Shown here: piece after piece, positions 9,160 to 20,544 of the stretch
Numbering within the stretch: position 1 is the stretch's first letter
How the letters are laid out: each line of letters opens with the position of its first letter
Assembly: GCA_027886185.1 (NCBI GenBank)
Contig: WOAB01000563.1
Location: 6,882,001 to 6,946,000 of the forward strand
DNA: 64,000 nt
Origin: Rheum nobile
Taxonomy: Eukaryota > Streptophyta > Magnoliopsida > Caryophyllales > Polygonaceae
Direction: 5' to 3'
Notes under the pieces: generated by a model
What the model was told of the DNA's origin: nothing
Database searches by the model: none
What the model saw: only the letters and a program-made list of their open reading frames with translations
Position numbers and translations under genes: made by a program

Positions 9160-10119
9160 TTAGAAATGATACAACTTTAGGTGGATCGCGTTCCAGCTTC
9201 TGGGGATTGGTTGTCCGTCTTTTGTTTCGAAACGATATGCTCCTTGTCCAACGATCTCTTTAATGAGGTAAGGTCCTTCCCATTGGGGTGCTAGCTTTCC
9301 GTCGGTCGGGTCTCTGGTGTTTTGGAATGTTTTCCTTAGGACCCAGTCCCCTAGCTTGAAGACTCTGACCCGGACGTTCTTGTTGTAACTTCGGGCGACT
9401 TGTTGTTGGTACTGGACCATTCGGATCCTAGCTTTTTCTCTGGTCTCATTGATGATGTCGAGGTTGTGAGCCAACTCGACGTCGTTTTGTTCTGGGGTTT
9501 GGAGTCCGTACCTGGCAGTTGGGACAAGTAGCTCGGCGGGCATGACTGCTTCACTTCCGTAGACTAGCGAAAAAGGGATTTGTCCCGTTGCATTTTTAGG
9601 TGCTGTCCTGTCTGACCATAGTATTAAGGGGAGCTCGTCGGCCCATTTGCCGTTTGCCCCTGTGAGGCATTTTTTGAGATTGTTGATGATGATCTTGTTG
9701 CTGGACTCTGCTTGTCCATTGGATTGTGGGTATCTTGGCATGGACGTGACTAACGTGATGTTCCATTGTTTACAGAAGGATCGAGTCTGGCTACCAATGA
9801 ATTGGGAGCCATTGTCGCATACGATTTCTGAAGGGACGCCAAATCTGCATAGGATATTACGTTTTATGAATGAGATGACGTGTTTTTCTTTTACCTCTCG
9901 ATATGCTTCAGCCTCTATCCATTTAGAGAAATAGTCAGTCATGGCTAAGAAGTAGACGCGTTGTCCTGACGCTGGTGGTAATTTCCCGACGATGTCCATC
10001 CCCCATCGCATGAAGGGCCATGGGGCTAGAATCGGATGAAGCATTTCTTATGGTTGACGCATGATGGGTGTGTGCCGTTGGCAAGCGTCGCATCTTCGGA
10101 CGTACTCTGTCGTGTCTTT
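9160..10119 (-). pseudogene. Integrase of element A
   Basis: Minus-strand. The zinc-binding tail DACQRH lies near 10060-10090. The core follows with RWGMDIVGKLPPASGQ (first catalytic Asp), VCDNGSQFIGSQ (second Asp) and the E-containing helix PQSNGQAESSNK. The C-terminus has LGDWVLRK and APQWEGPYLIKEIVGQGAYR, an integrase tail fold common in Ty3/gypsy. Integrase joins element cDNA to chromosomal DNA. All three core acidic residues are present, but a stop codon at about 10046 separates the zinc region from the core, and the link to RNase H is frameshifted. Confidence 0.85.
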
Positions 10120-10121
10120 GT

Positions 10122-11429
10122 TCATTGTAGTCCAGTAGTAACCTGTCCTGAGAGCTTTACCGGATAGGCTTTGTCCTCCAGTGTGGTTCCCATATTCTCC
10201 ATCGTGGAGGATTGCAATACGCGTCGTACCTCGGATGTTTCGAGGCAGCGTAGGTATAGGCCTATGACAGATCGTTTGAACAATATGTTATCTTTAAAAT
10301 CAAAGGTAATGGCTTGTACCTTGAGTCTTTTAGCTTCTGCTTTGTCTGCTGGGAGAGTTCCATCTCTGAGCCACTTGATGTAGGGGGTGGTCCAATCGTC
10401 TTGGTCGCCTATCAAGTCTTCTTCTGTATGGTCTCCTACCTCTGCTGAGACGACTTCTTCTAGGGGTAGCTCGTCCGTCGTCTGAATGTCATCGGGACCA
10501 GGTATTTTGAAGGTTTTGGGGACGGCTGGTGTGGTGACACGTGCCAATGGAATGGTGCAGAAGTCGTTAGGATGCAAGGTGGAGCCAAGGTTTGCTAGGG
10601 CGTTGGCTTGTGTGTTGAGGTCGCGTGGGACTTGTCGTATGGTGAATCTTTGGAATTTGCTTGCCAATTTTTTGATGACATCAAGGTATGCTATCATTAT
10701 GTCATCTTTGGCGACGTACGAACCTTGTACCTGGTTGACGATTAAGAGAGAATCGCATGTCACCTCTAGGTCCAAAATTGCGAGGTCGTGTGCGAGCGTT
10801 AATCCAAACACGAGAGCTTCATATTCTGCTTCGTTGTTGGTCGCGTCCTATTCACATCTCACAGATTGGGCTATATGATCCCCCTGTGGCGATTTTAGCA
10901 CGACACCTAAGCCGACTCCTCGTACATTTGATGCTCCGTTTGTATGGAGTTTCCACGTGCCCCTGTTTTCTTTGACTTTTAGTTATACGACTTCCTTCGC
11001 GGCTTCTTGTTCTAGTGTTGGGCTGAAATCGGCCACAAAGTCGGCTAGAGCTTGAGATTTGATCGCCGTCCTTGGCTCATAATCGATGTCGAATCCGCTG
11101 AGATGTATGTCCCATTTGGCCATTCGTCCTGTAAATTCCGATTTCCTCATGACTGCCTTCATGGGACGGTTAGTTCTCACAATAATAGCATGTGATTCGA
11201 AGTAGGGTCGTAACTTATTCGAGGCCATGACTAATGCTAAGACTAGCTTTTCAAGTGGTGTGTACCTAGTTTTGGCAGGGTGTAAGGAGCGACTTACGTA
11301 GTAGACCGACGATTGTTTACCATCTTCTTCCCTTGTTAGCACTGCGCTGACCGTTGATTCTGATACGGCCAGATAGAGCGGTAATGGCTCATCGTCTGTT
11401 GGCTTGGCTAGTAAGAGCGGACTCGCCAA
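10122..11429 (-). pseudogene. RNase H region with second (Tat-type) RNase H, element A
   Basis: 10983-11429 encodes the RNase H attached to RT (LYLAVSESTVSAVLTRE, SLHPAKTRYTPLEKLVLALV, KSQALADFVADFSPTLEQE). 10122-10982 continues with the additional RNase H typical of Tat elements, with GVGLGVVLKSPQG-like and ALANLGSTLHPND segments. These domains degrade RNA in RNA:DNA hybrids during reverse transcription. Frameshifts near 10200, 10850 and 10980 and a stop at about 11444 mark it as decayed. Confidence 0.8.
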
Positions 11430-12490
11430 ATATGCCTTTATGTTTTAGAACGCTTGCTCGTGTATAGCTGTCCAGTCGAATGATTTGTTCTTTTTCAAGG
11501 CCTCGTAGAAGAGCTTGCATTTATCCAATGATTTGGATATGAACCTATTCAATGCTGCTATCCATCCTGTTAGCTTTTGGACGTCCTTAACGCATCGGGG
11601 GGATCTGAGGTTGACGATTGCCTTGATCTGGTCGGGACTAGCTTCGATCCCTCTTTGGGTGACCATGTAGCCCAAGAATTTCCCTGAGGACACTCCAAAA
11701 GAGCATTTAGTCATATTTAACTTCATGTTATACCTTTTCAGTACCTCGAAGGCTTCCTTAAGGTGTTCGATGTGGTCCCCTGCTGCTTTGGATTTGACGA
11801 GCATGTCGTCGATGTAGACTTCCATGGTGTCTCTCATCCGGTCTTTGAACATCTTGTTTATCAACCTCTGGTATATGGCCCCTGTATTTTTTAGTCCGAA
11901 GGGCATTACTTTGTAACAGTACGAACCTTGGCTTGTTATGAAGGCTATTTTTTCTTGGTCGTCGGGATCCATGAGGATTTGGTTGTATCCACTGAACGCA
12001 TCCATGAATGTCAGCATTTCGTGCCCGGCAGTCGCGTCGACCATTGCGTCGATGTGTGGTAATGGGAAGGAATCCTTTGGACAGGCCTTGTTTAGATCCG
12101 TGAAGTCGATGCACACTCTCCATTTTCCGTTCTTCTTTTGAACCACGACGACGTTCGCTAACCAGTCGGGGTATTTTACTTCCCTTATTTTACCTGTCTC
12201 AAGTAGGTTTTTCACCTCATCGTCCATGACCTTGTTGCGCTCAGGCGCGAACTTTCTCCTTTTTTGCTTGACTGAGGGATACGTGGGATCTACATTTAAT
12301 TTGTGAGTAATAATATATGGGGAGATTCCCACCATATCTTCGTGCGACCAGGCAAAATAGTCAGTGTTGGATCGCAAAAAGGAAATTAAAAATGCTCTAG
12401 TCGAATCGTTTAGATCTGATCCGACCCTTACTGTTTGTGTTGGCTTTGAAGGATCCAGCGCAATCTCATCGAGTTGTTCCATTTCTGGTT
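11430..12490 (-). pseudogene. Reverse transcriptase of element A
   Basis: One minus-strand frame of 345 codons (11445-12482) covers the RT domain: WLANVVVVQKKNGKWRVCID, FTDLNKACPKDSFPLP, FMDAFSGYNQILMDP, YKVMPFGLKNTGAIYQRL and the catalytic MEVYIDDMLVKSK. It ends in FDWTAIHEQAF followed by a TAA stop at about 11446 where B reads a glutamine codon. The catalytic aspartates are intact, making this one of the best-preserved domains in the window. Confidence 0.9.
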
Positions 12491-13150
12491 CAACTTATCA
12501 TGGGGTCCCTTCGCCATACTATGATTGCTATGCAGACGATTTGTCGACTGCCCCTTTCATTGAACTGACGTAGCATTCCTTGGCGGCTCTCTGGTCGCCT
12601 TTTATTTCATGTACCCCCACTTGGTAGGAAACTTTATTGTCTGGTGGTAAGTGGAAGGTACAACTTTCATGGCGTGGATCCAGGGTCTGCCAATGATCGC
12701 ATTGTATGGGGATGGGCAGTCGAGTATTAAGAATTTTACCTGTTGGTTGACTCCACCGGCATACGTTGTCAACATGATTTCGCCCTGGGTATACTTAACT
12801 CTCCCACTGAATCCGACTAATGGGGTGGAGTTTCTGGTTAAGTCGTCCTCGCTTAAACCCATACCCTTTAGGGCGTCCAGTGTCAACAAGTTGGTGGAGC
12901 TGCCTCTGTCGATTAGAACACGACGGATAAGGCAGTTGCTAATTGAGAGTGAGATAACCAAACCGTCATGATGATCGCCCAGCTCTTGAGCCTCCGAGTC
13001 GTCGAAGGTGATGGTTGGAGCGTTGGAGATTTGCAATTGTCTTGTCTTTATCTGAGCTGGTTTGTTGCCTTTACTTTCTCGATCATGTCTTTTGGCGGCT
13101 GAGTACGTGTTTCCACATACGTCTGACCCTCCTGAAATGGTGTTAACAAT
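12491..13150 (-). pseudogene. Aspartic protease region of element A
   Basis: The minus-strand frame 12602-13387 contains ITFDDSEAQELGDHHDGLVI, the active-site stretch VLIDRGSSTNLLTLDALKGM, GFSGRVKYTQGEI and FLILDCPSPYNAIIGRPWIH. The family motif is D-T-G-S-S; here the Thr is Arg, which should impair activity. The linker to RT (12491-12601) is out of frame. Confidence 0.8.
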
Positions 13151-14785
13151 TTTTGTAGGAACCGGAGAAGACGGTTTGTCGGATGTTACCTGATCTCTTC
13201 GGTCGAGGGTCGCCTTGGCCCTATCCGAGATGACGTCGCGTACTAGCCCTTGCGCGAGGAGTCTCGCAACTTCTTTGCGAAGGGCTATGCATTCATCCGT
13301 CAAGTGTTCGTGATCTCCGTGGAACTCGCACCACCGGTTCATGTCTTTCTTGGCGTATGGTTTATCGCTCTTTCGAGGCCATCTCACTTCCTTTCCATAC
13401 TTGTCGAAGCTTTTTACGAGCTTCGATACGGATATGTTGAAGTTGTAAGAGTGAAGCTTTGGGGGGAGAGTGGGGTTGTTTCGCCAATCCTGGTTCCTGT
13501 CATAGAAGATATTTACCTTACTGTGGTCGTTTCATCCCTTTGGGTATGGTTGGTACATTCGATCACGCCGATTGTCCGAGGATGCCTTTCGGTCAGCTCG
13601 ATCGGGACTCTTGTTTGTCTTGGAGGGTTCCTCGTCTTCTTCGAGTCTGACTTGTGCCATGGTCTTAGCTTGTACGTCTTCGAAACTTCGGCATGTATAC
13701 TTGGTCAGCTCGCGGTAGAGTTCGTTGCCCCTGACCAATCCTCGGCGAAATGCTTCGATCGACGTTGGGACGTCACAGTGTGGGATCACGACTTTCTCCT
13801 TGTTGTACCTATTAAGATAGTCCCTCAGAGGTTCGTTACATCTCTGTACGATCCTGTACAGGTCGCTTGACTGTTTTTCTAGTCGTCGACTACTGGCGAA
13901 CTGAATTTTGAATGAATTGACCAGATCAGAAAAGGAAGCGATGGAAACCTGTGGTAAATGCATAAGCCAGGTTAGTACGGGTCCTGCGAGAGTCGTGCCA
14001 AAACTTTTGCACATGACCGCTTCGCGGTTCCCTCTAGGGATCGAGATAGTCATTAATTTTTGCTTGTAAATTGAACATTGATCGTCTGGATCCCCGGTCC
14101 TGTCATAGTTGGACATGTTGGGGACGTGGAACTATTTTGGAATCTCGACGCGTGCAATTGCCTCCGTGAAAGATGAGTCTTTGTATCCGTCGATTGCATC
14201 CCTTTCGATTGGTTGGGGAACTCCTGGGATCCGTGTGATACGATCGTCGAGAGTCTTCATGTACTCGTTGACGGCTTGCTATATGAGGTCCTGGATATCG
14301 ACTGGTCCTGTTACCTGCGGATGGGCCGCTCGAGTCCCGAGGGGCTCGGCTATAGAATTTGGCACGTTAGTCGTAACAAAGGTGACCGGAGGGGTCTGAA
14401 ACATACCAGTGTGCCGGGAAGCATTGGTCTCTACTACGGGTGTTGCGTCTGCTCCATCTAGATCGAGTCGCGTGGATAGTCCTTCCGTATTGACTAGACG
14501 TCTCGGTCCTCTGGGAATCGATGAGAACGATTGCACTTGCGATCTTAGAAATTCGTTTTCACGGGTTAGTCGAGCAATCTCTGATTCAGATTGAGTACTT
14601 AGCGTTTCGGTCCTGGCCCGTTTCTGGACTAGTTATTCTTGAAGGACGCTCATGGCTTTTGCAAGCTCTTGTATCTGCGATTCCGCGACAGGTTGGGCAC
14701 CGACGTTCTCTTCCTGATTCTCGATTTGAATGTTGCTCTGGGTTGGATCTTCGATGGGGATCACGGCGTTCTCTAAGCCAGTCAT
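13151..14785 (-). pseudogene. gag of element A
   Basis: Minus-strand, starting at a shared MTGLENAVIP start (ATG at 14785) after the PBS. Visible blocks are LTRENEFLRSQ-like coiled coil, VPQPIERDAIDGY, the capsid-like core with LTWLMHLPQVSIASFSDLVN and SSDLYRIVQRCNEPLRDYLN, a basic stretch, and a CHC-type tail WCEFHGDHEHLTDECIAL (about 13300). Gag would form the particle and bind RNA. In-frame stops (about 14280 and 14632) and frameshifts break it. Confidence 0.8.
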
Positions 14786-14833
14786 GATAGAACAAGCTTT
14801 GGTTTTGATGATTGGATCGCTGATCGGCTAGAT

Positions 14834-14851
14834 GCCCCACGGTGGGCGCCA
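14834..14851 (-). other. Primer-binding site of element A
   Basis: On the minus strand TGGCGCCCACCGTGGGGC follows the LTR end (...AAAACAAT). It is identical to the PBS of element B at 15978-15995, in reverse orientation. The priming tRNA is not assigned here. Confidence 0.85.
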
Positions 14852-14854
14852 AAT

Positions 14855-15473
14855 TGTTTTGGGCAAAAAAGATCCAACCGACCTGAATCGCTTAAGGACG
14901 GACAACTAGACAACAATTAGATTGAAAGTATCTAGATAATCCAAATCAACTAGAAGCAAGAACATAATAAGTTTAAGATAACGCGAAGACTGGCTTATCT
15001 CCTTTGAGTAAGAGGTCGCTTGAACCAAGGGAGAAGGTCGCCGGTCGCTTAAATTCTAGAACACCGATTTCGAACTGATGAGCTTATAGGAATGAGAGTA
15101 TCGTTGTTTGTATTATGTCCGAGAGTATTCGTGTGTTTAACAATGATTTCAAAAACCCTTTATATACATTTAATCTTCAGAAAGATCTAGCCATTTCCTC
15201 GTCCGTGATCTTCGCCTATTAGCTTTAATTGTCGGATTTGCCATAATCTTATGGCATTTATGTCTTGATCTCGCAGGCTTGCAGCCGTTGTATGGGATCT
15301 GGATTTTTCGTAACGCTTCCGATCATGTCGTTGTCATGACCTTGGCTTTTATCGTCTGGTCTTTGATTGCTTCATCGTCTGGTCGCTTCCCTGGTTAGTC
15401 GCTTCAAAGGGAAAAAACGGCTTTGCTTACTGGGCCGCCTCTTCCGAAGGTCCACTAAGAACATGGCCCAACA
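14855..15473 (-). repeat. 5' LTR of element A
   Basis: 619 bp, plus-strand reading TGTTTTGGGC ... GGCCCAACA. It is followed by the target duplication ATCGG (15474-15478) and by the rest of B's LTR. The first part is the reverse complement of the end of B's LTR, confirming the same family in opposite orientation. Confidence 0.92.
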
Positions 15474-15478
15474 ATCGG

Positions 15479-15974
15479 AGACGTTAAAAAAATTCCGAGA
15501 TCATAGAGGTTGATATATCCTTCCATATAGCAGTTACAAACCCGCATAATCAAACCATAAATACCACAAGATCATGGCAATCTGGCAATAAAAGCTAGTG
15601 AGCGAAGATCATGGAGGAAAACGGCTAGTTTAGCCAGATCTTTGGGAAATTGAGTGTGTATATAAAGGGGTTAGAAATCATTGTAAAGGGGACAAGCATT
15701 TTTTGACATAATACAGACAACTACTCTCTTATTTGCATTCACCCGAATTCTCTAGTTCGAATCCGTGTTCTAGTACTGAAACGACCGGCGTCCAGCTCCT
15801 TTGATTCGACCGACCTCTTATTCGGAGGAGATAAGCCAGTCTTTATATTCCTTTAATCTTGTTACGTTTACATCTCTAGTTGATTTGGATTATCTAGATA
15901 TTGTCAATCTAATTGTTGTCTAGTTGCCCTTCTTTAAGCGATTCAGGTCGGTTCGATCTTTTTCTTCCAAAACA
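15479..15974 (+). repeat. 5' LTR of element B, second part
   Basis: Continues B's LTR after the element A insertion, reading AGACGTTAAAAAAATTCC ... TTCCAAAACA. It matches the 3' LTR from 32892 to 33387. A TATATAAAGGGG TATA-like motif (15659-15670) lies in it and recurs in the 3' LTR (33072-33083), a likely LTR promoter. The PBS follows at 15978. Confidence 0.9.
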
Positions 15975-15977
15975 ATT

Positions 15978-15995
15978 TGGCGCCCACCGTGGGGC
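15978..15995 (+). other. Primer-binding site of element B
   Basis: TGGCGCCCACCGTGGGGC immediately follows the LTR end AAAACA plus ATT. It is identical to element A's PBS and opens the internal region of B. Confidence 0.88.
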
Positions 15996-16043
15996 ATCTA
16001 GCCAGTCAGGGATCCAATCATCAAATCCGAAACTCGTCCCATC

Positions 16044-17579
16044 ATGACCGGCTCAGAAAACCCCGTGATCCCCGTCGAAGATCCAACCCAGGACAATGTG
16101 CGAATCGAAAATTAGGAAGAAAACGTCAACGCCCAACCAGTTGCGGATTCACAAAAACAAGAACTTGCAAAAGCCATAAACGTCCTTCAAGAAGAACTAG
16201 TCCAGCATCGTACCAGGACTGAAACGCTAAGTACTCAATCTGAATCCGAAATTGCTCGACTAACCCGTGAAAACGAGTTTATAAGATCGCAGTTACAATC
16301 GTCCACATCGATTCCCAGAGGCTCAAGACGTGTGGTCAATACGGAAGGATTATCCACACGACTCGATCTGGATGGAGTAGACATGACACCCGCAGTAGAG
16401 ACTAATGCTTCACAACACACTGTTATGTTTCAGACCCCTCCGATCACTCTCATCATGACTAACTTGCCAAACTCTATAGCTGAGCCCCTCAGGGCTCGAG
16501 CAACCCATCCACAGGTGACGGGACCGGCCGATCTCTAGGTCCTCATACAACAAGCCATCAACGAACATATGAAGACTCTAGACGACCGTATCGCACGGAT
16601 CTCGGGAGTTCCCCAACCAATCGAGAGAGAGGCGATCGACGGATATGAAGATTCACCTTTCGCAGAGGCGATTGCACGCATCGAGATTCCTAAAAAGTTC
16701 CACTTCCCCAACATGCCCAACTATGACGGGACCGGGGACCCCGACGATCATGTTTCAATTTATAAGCAAAAATTAATGACTATCTCGATCCCAAGAGGGA
16801 ACCGCAAGACGGTCATATGCAAAAGATTTGGCACGATCCTCGCGGGACCTGCACTAACCTGGCTTATGCATTTGCCACAGGGTTCTATCGCTTCTTTCGC
16901 CGACCTAATCAATTCGTTCAAAATTCAATTCGCTAGCAGCCGACGATTAGAAAAGCAGTCAAGCGACCTGTACAGGATTGTGCAAAGGTATGGCGAACCT
17001 CTAAGGGACTATCTTAACAGGTACAACAAGGAGAAAGTCACAATCCCACACTGTGACATCCCAACGTCGATCGAAGCATTTCACCGGCGCCTGGTCAGGG
17101 GCAGTGAACTCTACCGCGAACTGACCAAATATCCATGCCGAAGTTTTGAAGACGTACAAGCTAAGACCATGGCGCAAGTCAGACTCGAGGAAGACGAGGA
17201 ACCCTCCAAGGCAAACAAGAGTCCCGATCGAGTCGACCGAAGGGCATCCTCGGACTATCGACGCGATTGACGACACCAACTGTACCCTAAGGGACGAAAT
17301 GACCCCAGTCAGGTAAACAACTCTTATGACAGGAACCAGGATTGGCGAAACAACCCCGCTCTCCCTCCAAAGCTTCACTCTTACAACTTCAACATATCTG
17401 TATCGGAGCTCATAAAAAGCTTCGACAAATATGGAAAAGAAGTAAGGTGGCCTCGGAAGAGCGACAAACCAGACGCCAACAAAGACATAAACCGATGGTG
17501 CGAATTCCACGGAGACCATGGACACTCGACAGACGAATGCATAGCCCTTCGCAAAGAAGTCGCGAGGCTCCTCGCGTAG
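16044..17579 (+). pseudogene. gag of element B, 5' part
   Basis: Begins MTGSENPVIPVEDPTQ at 16044, matching A's gag start, but meets a TAG at codon 24. Frames at 16332-16538 and 16569-17270 carry the capsid-like core: VPQPIEREAIDGYEDS, FHFPNMPNYDGTGDPDDHV, LTWLMHLPQGSIASFADLIN and SSDLYRIVQRYGEPLRDYLN. After a stop at 17268 the RNA-binding tail WCEFHGDHGHSTDECIAL is found near 17498-17551. At 17579 the gene is interrupted by the Athila-like element. Confidence 0.85.
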
Positions 17580-18948
17580 TGATAACAGGAATTTGTCGTT
17601 CTAATTCCTACTATGCAAAATATCCAAACAAACCATAAACCGTAGTCCTAGGTAAGTAAAGGTCGAATCCACAGGGAGGCGAATTCTATCTAAATATGCA
17701 ATTTATGTGTCAATCAGAAGTAACCAAAGGGGGGTTTTGTTTGTTTTAAGTAATCCTAGCATGCAAAAGTAACCAGGCGAAAGAGTTGTGAAATCAGTGA
17801 TGGGAAAAAGCACTTAGTCAAACAACATTCACTATTCGTATGACAAGTTGATCATAGATACTCATTCAAATCTCATGCAATGGTAATTCCAATTCCTTTT
17901 CAGATATAACTAATAGCACAACCAGATACTATTAGCACTAACTAATTAAACAACCCTGAAACTATCAAGATTCAGTTTAACAGCAGCCTTACGGATAGGA
18001 ATATAGTTGGATACAATTCTAGCATAAAACAACCAACTTTTATCCTAAAATGTAAATCAATTCTCTTCTGCATAAGATTAGCACAACCAGTTACTAACAC
18101 GATGCAGTTGCTACTATGGAATAGATATGCTCAACCAGTAACAATCTAAACCTAGCAATAGATAAATAACGACAAACCCTAGTTGATCAGACTAGAAATT
18201 ATCAATATCAATCTTAAGAAATCAAACAAGAGAACAGATAAAAACCATGCAATAGATTAGGAATAAGAATCTCACAACTGAATCACACGAAAAGCTTCAA
18301 TGTCTGACTAAGCCAGGGAGGCTTAGTTCTTCATAACGTAGAAAAGGAAATTAGGGTTCAAGAGAAAAACGAAGATTATCCAAGATAGGCAAACAAGCCT
18401 TTTCTCAACCCTAATATACTAAAGGAAATAAAATCTAAATTAACCTAAAACAAAATAGTAATAATAATAATAATAAGTAAACAACCGAAATTGGGGAATT
18501 AATCCCGTCTCGGCCTTCAATAATCGTTCAGCAGCTGCTCGGTCTCGGTCTCTTCAATTGGCAGCTTCGGCCCACCTAGCAGCCCTCTCTCTCGGTCCAA
18601 CTCACGAAGCGCGGCCCACTTCTGCAATTCGGCCCATCTCCAATTGCATTCCAGCTGCTTCATCACGCCCGCATCATCTTCCGCTTCCAATTCTTCAATT
18701 CTCCAGCTCTCTCGCGCGGAATTCTCGGTGGGCCTAATTCATGGGCCTTTCTTTCATTTCCAAATGGGCCCATCATCCTTCCAGCTTCACGTGAATTGCT
18801 TAATTAAGCTGGTTCGCCTCGCGTGGCCAGTTAATCACCAAACTTCGCCCCCACACGCCATGCACATGAATGTGTCTAAATCTACCCGAATGGCACCAAT
18901 AAAACATCTAATGACTCTTACTTAAACCCTACAAAGTAGTGCTTATCA
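17580..18948 (-). repeat. 3' LTR of element N
   Basis: TGATAACAGGAATTTG ... GTGCTTATCA, 1369 bp. It contains a short AAT microsatellite (about 18466-18478) and clusters of CGGCCCA motifs. The inward edge carries CCACCCCATGCTTAGACC (18950-18967), the reverse complement of an Athila-type polypurine tract region. Confidence 0.92.
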
Positions 18949-20200
18949 AACCACCCCATGCTTAGACCTTTGCTCGTCCTCGAGTAAACTAATAAAGAGT
19001 CTACTCCCCCAATGTAGCATCCAAGGTCTCAGGAAGCATATCCTCCAAATAAGAGTCACCTAACCCATGCCAAGCTCCTAGCACCAATCTCATTCACAAC
19101 ACATCCACAACTCAACAAGCTTAAGAGGCAAGCAGAGTACTTCCCCCAAGCTAACCCGGATATCCAAAAGTGTGAGTAACCTCTAATCCTAGCCTCCATC
19201 TATTGCTCCTTATGTCTCCCAGAGTGACCTACCCGACAATCCTTCTTTGACTCCTCTTCTTATGACGCCTCGCCAAGAATAGTGAGAAATCCTAAAATCA
19301 CTCTTCTTTTTTTTCGCTCATTTTGCCAAGGCGCCCTTTCGGGTTTTCACCAAGCCACTCATTTCATTTTACAATAGATGTGCTCACATAAGCTCACGTC
19401 ACTATTGACCTCATATTACCCCAGCCTAATGCTGGTCCAAGCCACCTGCTTATTACCTAGGCCGCCCTTTTGGGTTTTCGACCTATCCCAGGATTTCAAT
19501 GATAGCCTTTTTTTCAAATTTTTTTGGCTCTTTTCATTTTTTATTTTTTTATTTTTTTTTCCTCAGCAACGTAGCAAATATAAAACTCCACCCCATGCTT
19601 AAACATTGCATTGTCCTCAATGTAATGAAAGACAAAAGAATAAAGCACAGGGAAAAGCAAAAAATAACTCACAACGTTGCCGAGTTGGCTTGGACACTTC
19701 CTTGTCGCTGGCGGTGTACTCATGAAAGCTCATGTCCTGGATGTCTGGCATCAACGCCATTATCTTCATCTACCGTGCAACCATAAGAAACCACTGTAGG
19801 GTGTGGTGGTGATGTAGGAAATCAGGGCTGCACGACCTTCAACTCCATCAACTCCTACCATGCAATCAAAAGGAACCACTGCGGGGAGTAGTGGTCAATC
19901 AAGGGAACGGGGTTGCAAGGCCTTCAAAAAATGGGCCCAGATGTCATCGTGGTTGGGCCCTGGTGTACCTCCTCTTCAGCTGTCGACTGCAGGGCCATCA
20001 TCGTTGCCAAATAAATATAGAGTGAATGTATTCCTCCGTTAGCAACATGATGCGCACCTCTCTGTGGAGAATCTGGACAGCTGGGTAATTTAATTTTTTT
20101 AAATTTTTTTATTTTTTTTTTGACTTTTTCTCCCCGTTTAAGGTCTTTTCGGGATATCTTATTTTCGTCTTTTGCTCCTCGTTTAAGGCTTTTTCGGGGC
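18949..20200 (-). other. 3' non-coding interior of element N
   Basis: No coding domain is seen on either strand. Next to the LTR, the minus strand reads CTCGAGGACGAGCAAAG then GCATGGGGTGG, the conserved polypurine-tract region of Athila relatives. Poly(T) tracts (19500-19560 and 20085-20125) and CGCCCTTTTGGGTTTTC-like direct repeats (about 19330 and 19465) are present. A second CCACCCCATGCTTAAACATTG motif occurs near 19586. Confidence 0.6.
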
Positions 20201-20241
20201 CCATTTTTTTTTTCGATATTTTTTTTTTTTACCTGCGAAAA

Positions 20242-20366
20242 TGCGGCGGTTGCCGTGAGGGGTGCGGCGGTCGCCGTAATTGCGGCGGTCGCCGTTTTTA
20301 GGTCGTGGCCAACTTTCTTGGTGAGGCAATTGCGGCGGTCGCCGTAAGGTTGGCGGCGGGCGCCGT
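20242..20366. repeat. GC-rich array of GCGGCGGTCGCCGT palindromic units in element N
   Basis: Five units of the form GCGGCGG(T/G)(C/T)GCCGT are spaced 15-50 bp apart in otherwise AT-rich interior sequence. Each can fold on itself. The same motif class, reading ACGGCGACCGCCGT, forms the array in the solo LTR at 29121-29326. Function unknown. Confidence 0.7.
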
Positions 20367-20544
20367 GAACTCCATCTTCGTTTTTTCGCGCTTCCTGCAG
20401 GTTAGTTCAACACAGAAAGGAAAAACTAAAAGGAAAAAAACAAAAGAAAAGACTAGTGGAAAGGGAAATAAACTAACTAACCTCGAGTTGCCTCCCGAGT
20501 AGCGCCTTAGTTAATGTCGTGGCTCGACATAGTGCTCAACCTCT

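Larger units (their letters stand above)
6324..15473 (-). mobile_element. Element A: same Tat family as B, inserted in reverse inside B's 5' LTR
   Basis: Minus-strand element with 5' LTR 14855-15473, PBS 14834-14851, gag, protease, RT, RNase H and integrase down to 9160, an antisense gene on the plus strand (6861-8503), and a partial 3' LTR (6324-6860). The duplication ATCGG (6319-6323 and 15474-15478) splits B's LTR exactly where the intact 3' LTR reads ATGATCGGAGACG. The 537 bp shared by A's LTRs differ at roughly 4% of positions. Its integrase keeps the WGMDIVG aspartate that B has lost. Several stops and frameshifts make it inactive. Confidence 0.92.

Noticed and set aside
18644..18925. 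93-codon frame in element N's LTR, repeated at 22828
   Set aside because: Present in both LTRs only because the LTRs are copies; no family match and it overlaps the LTR terminus.
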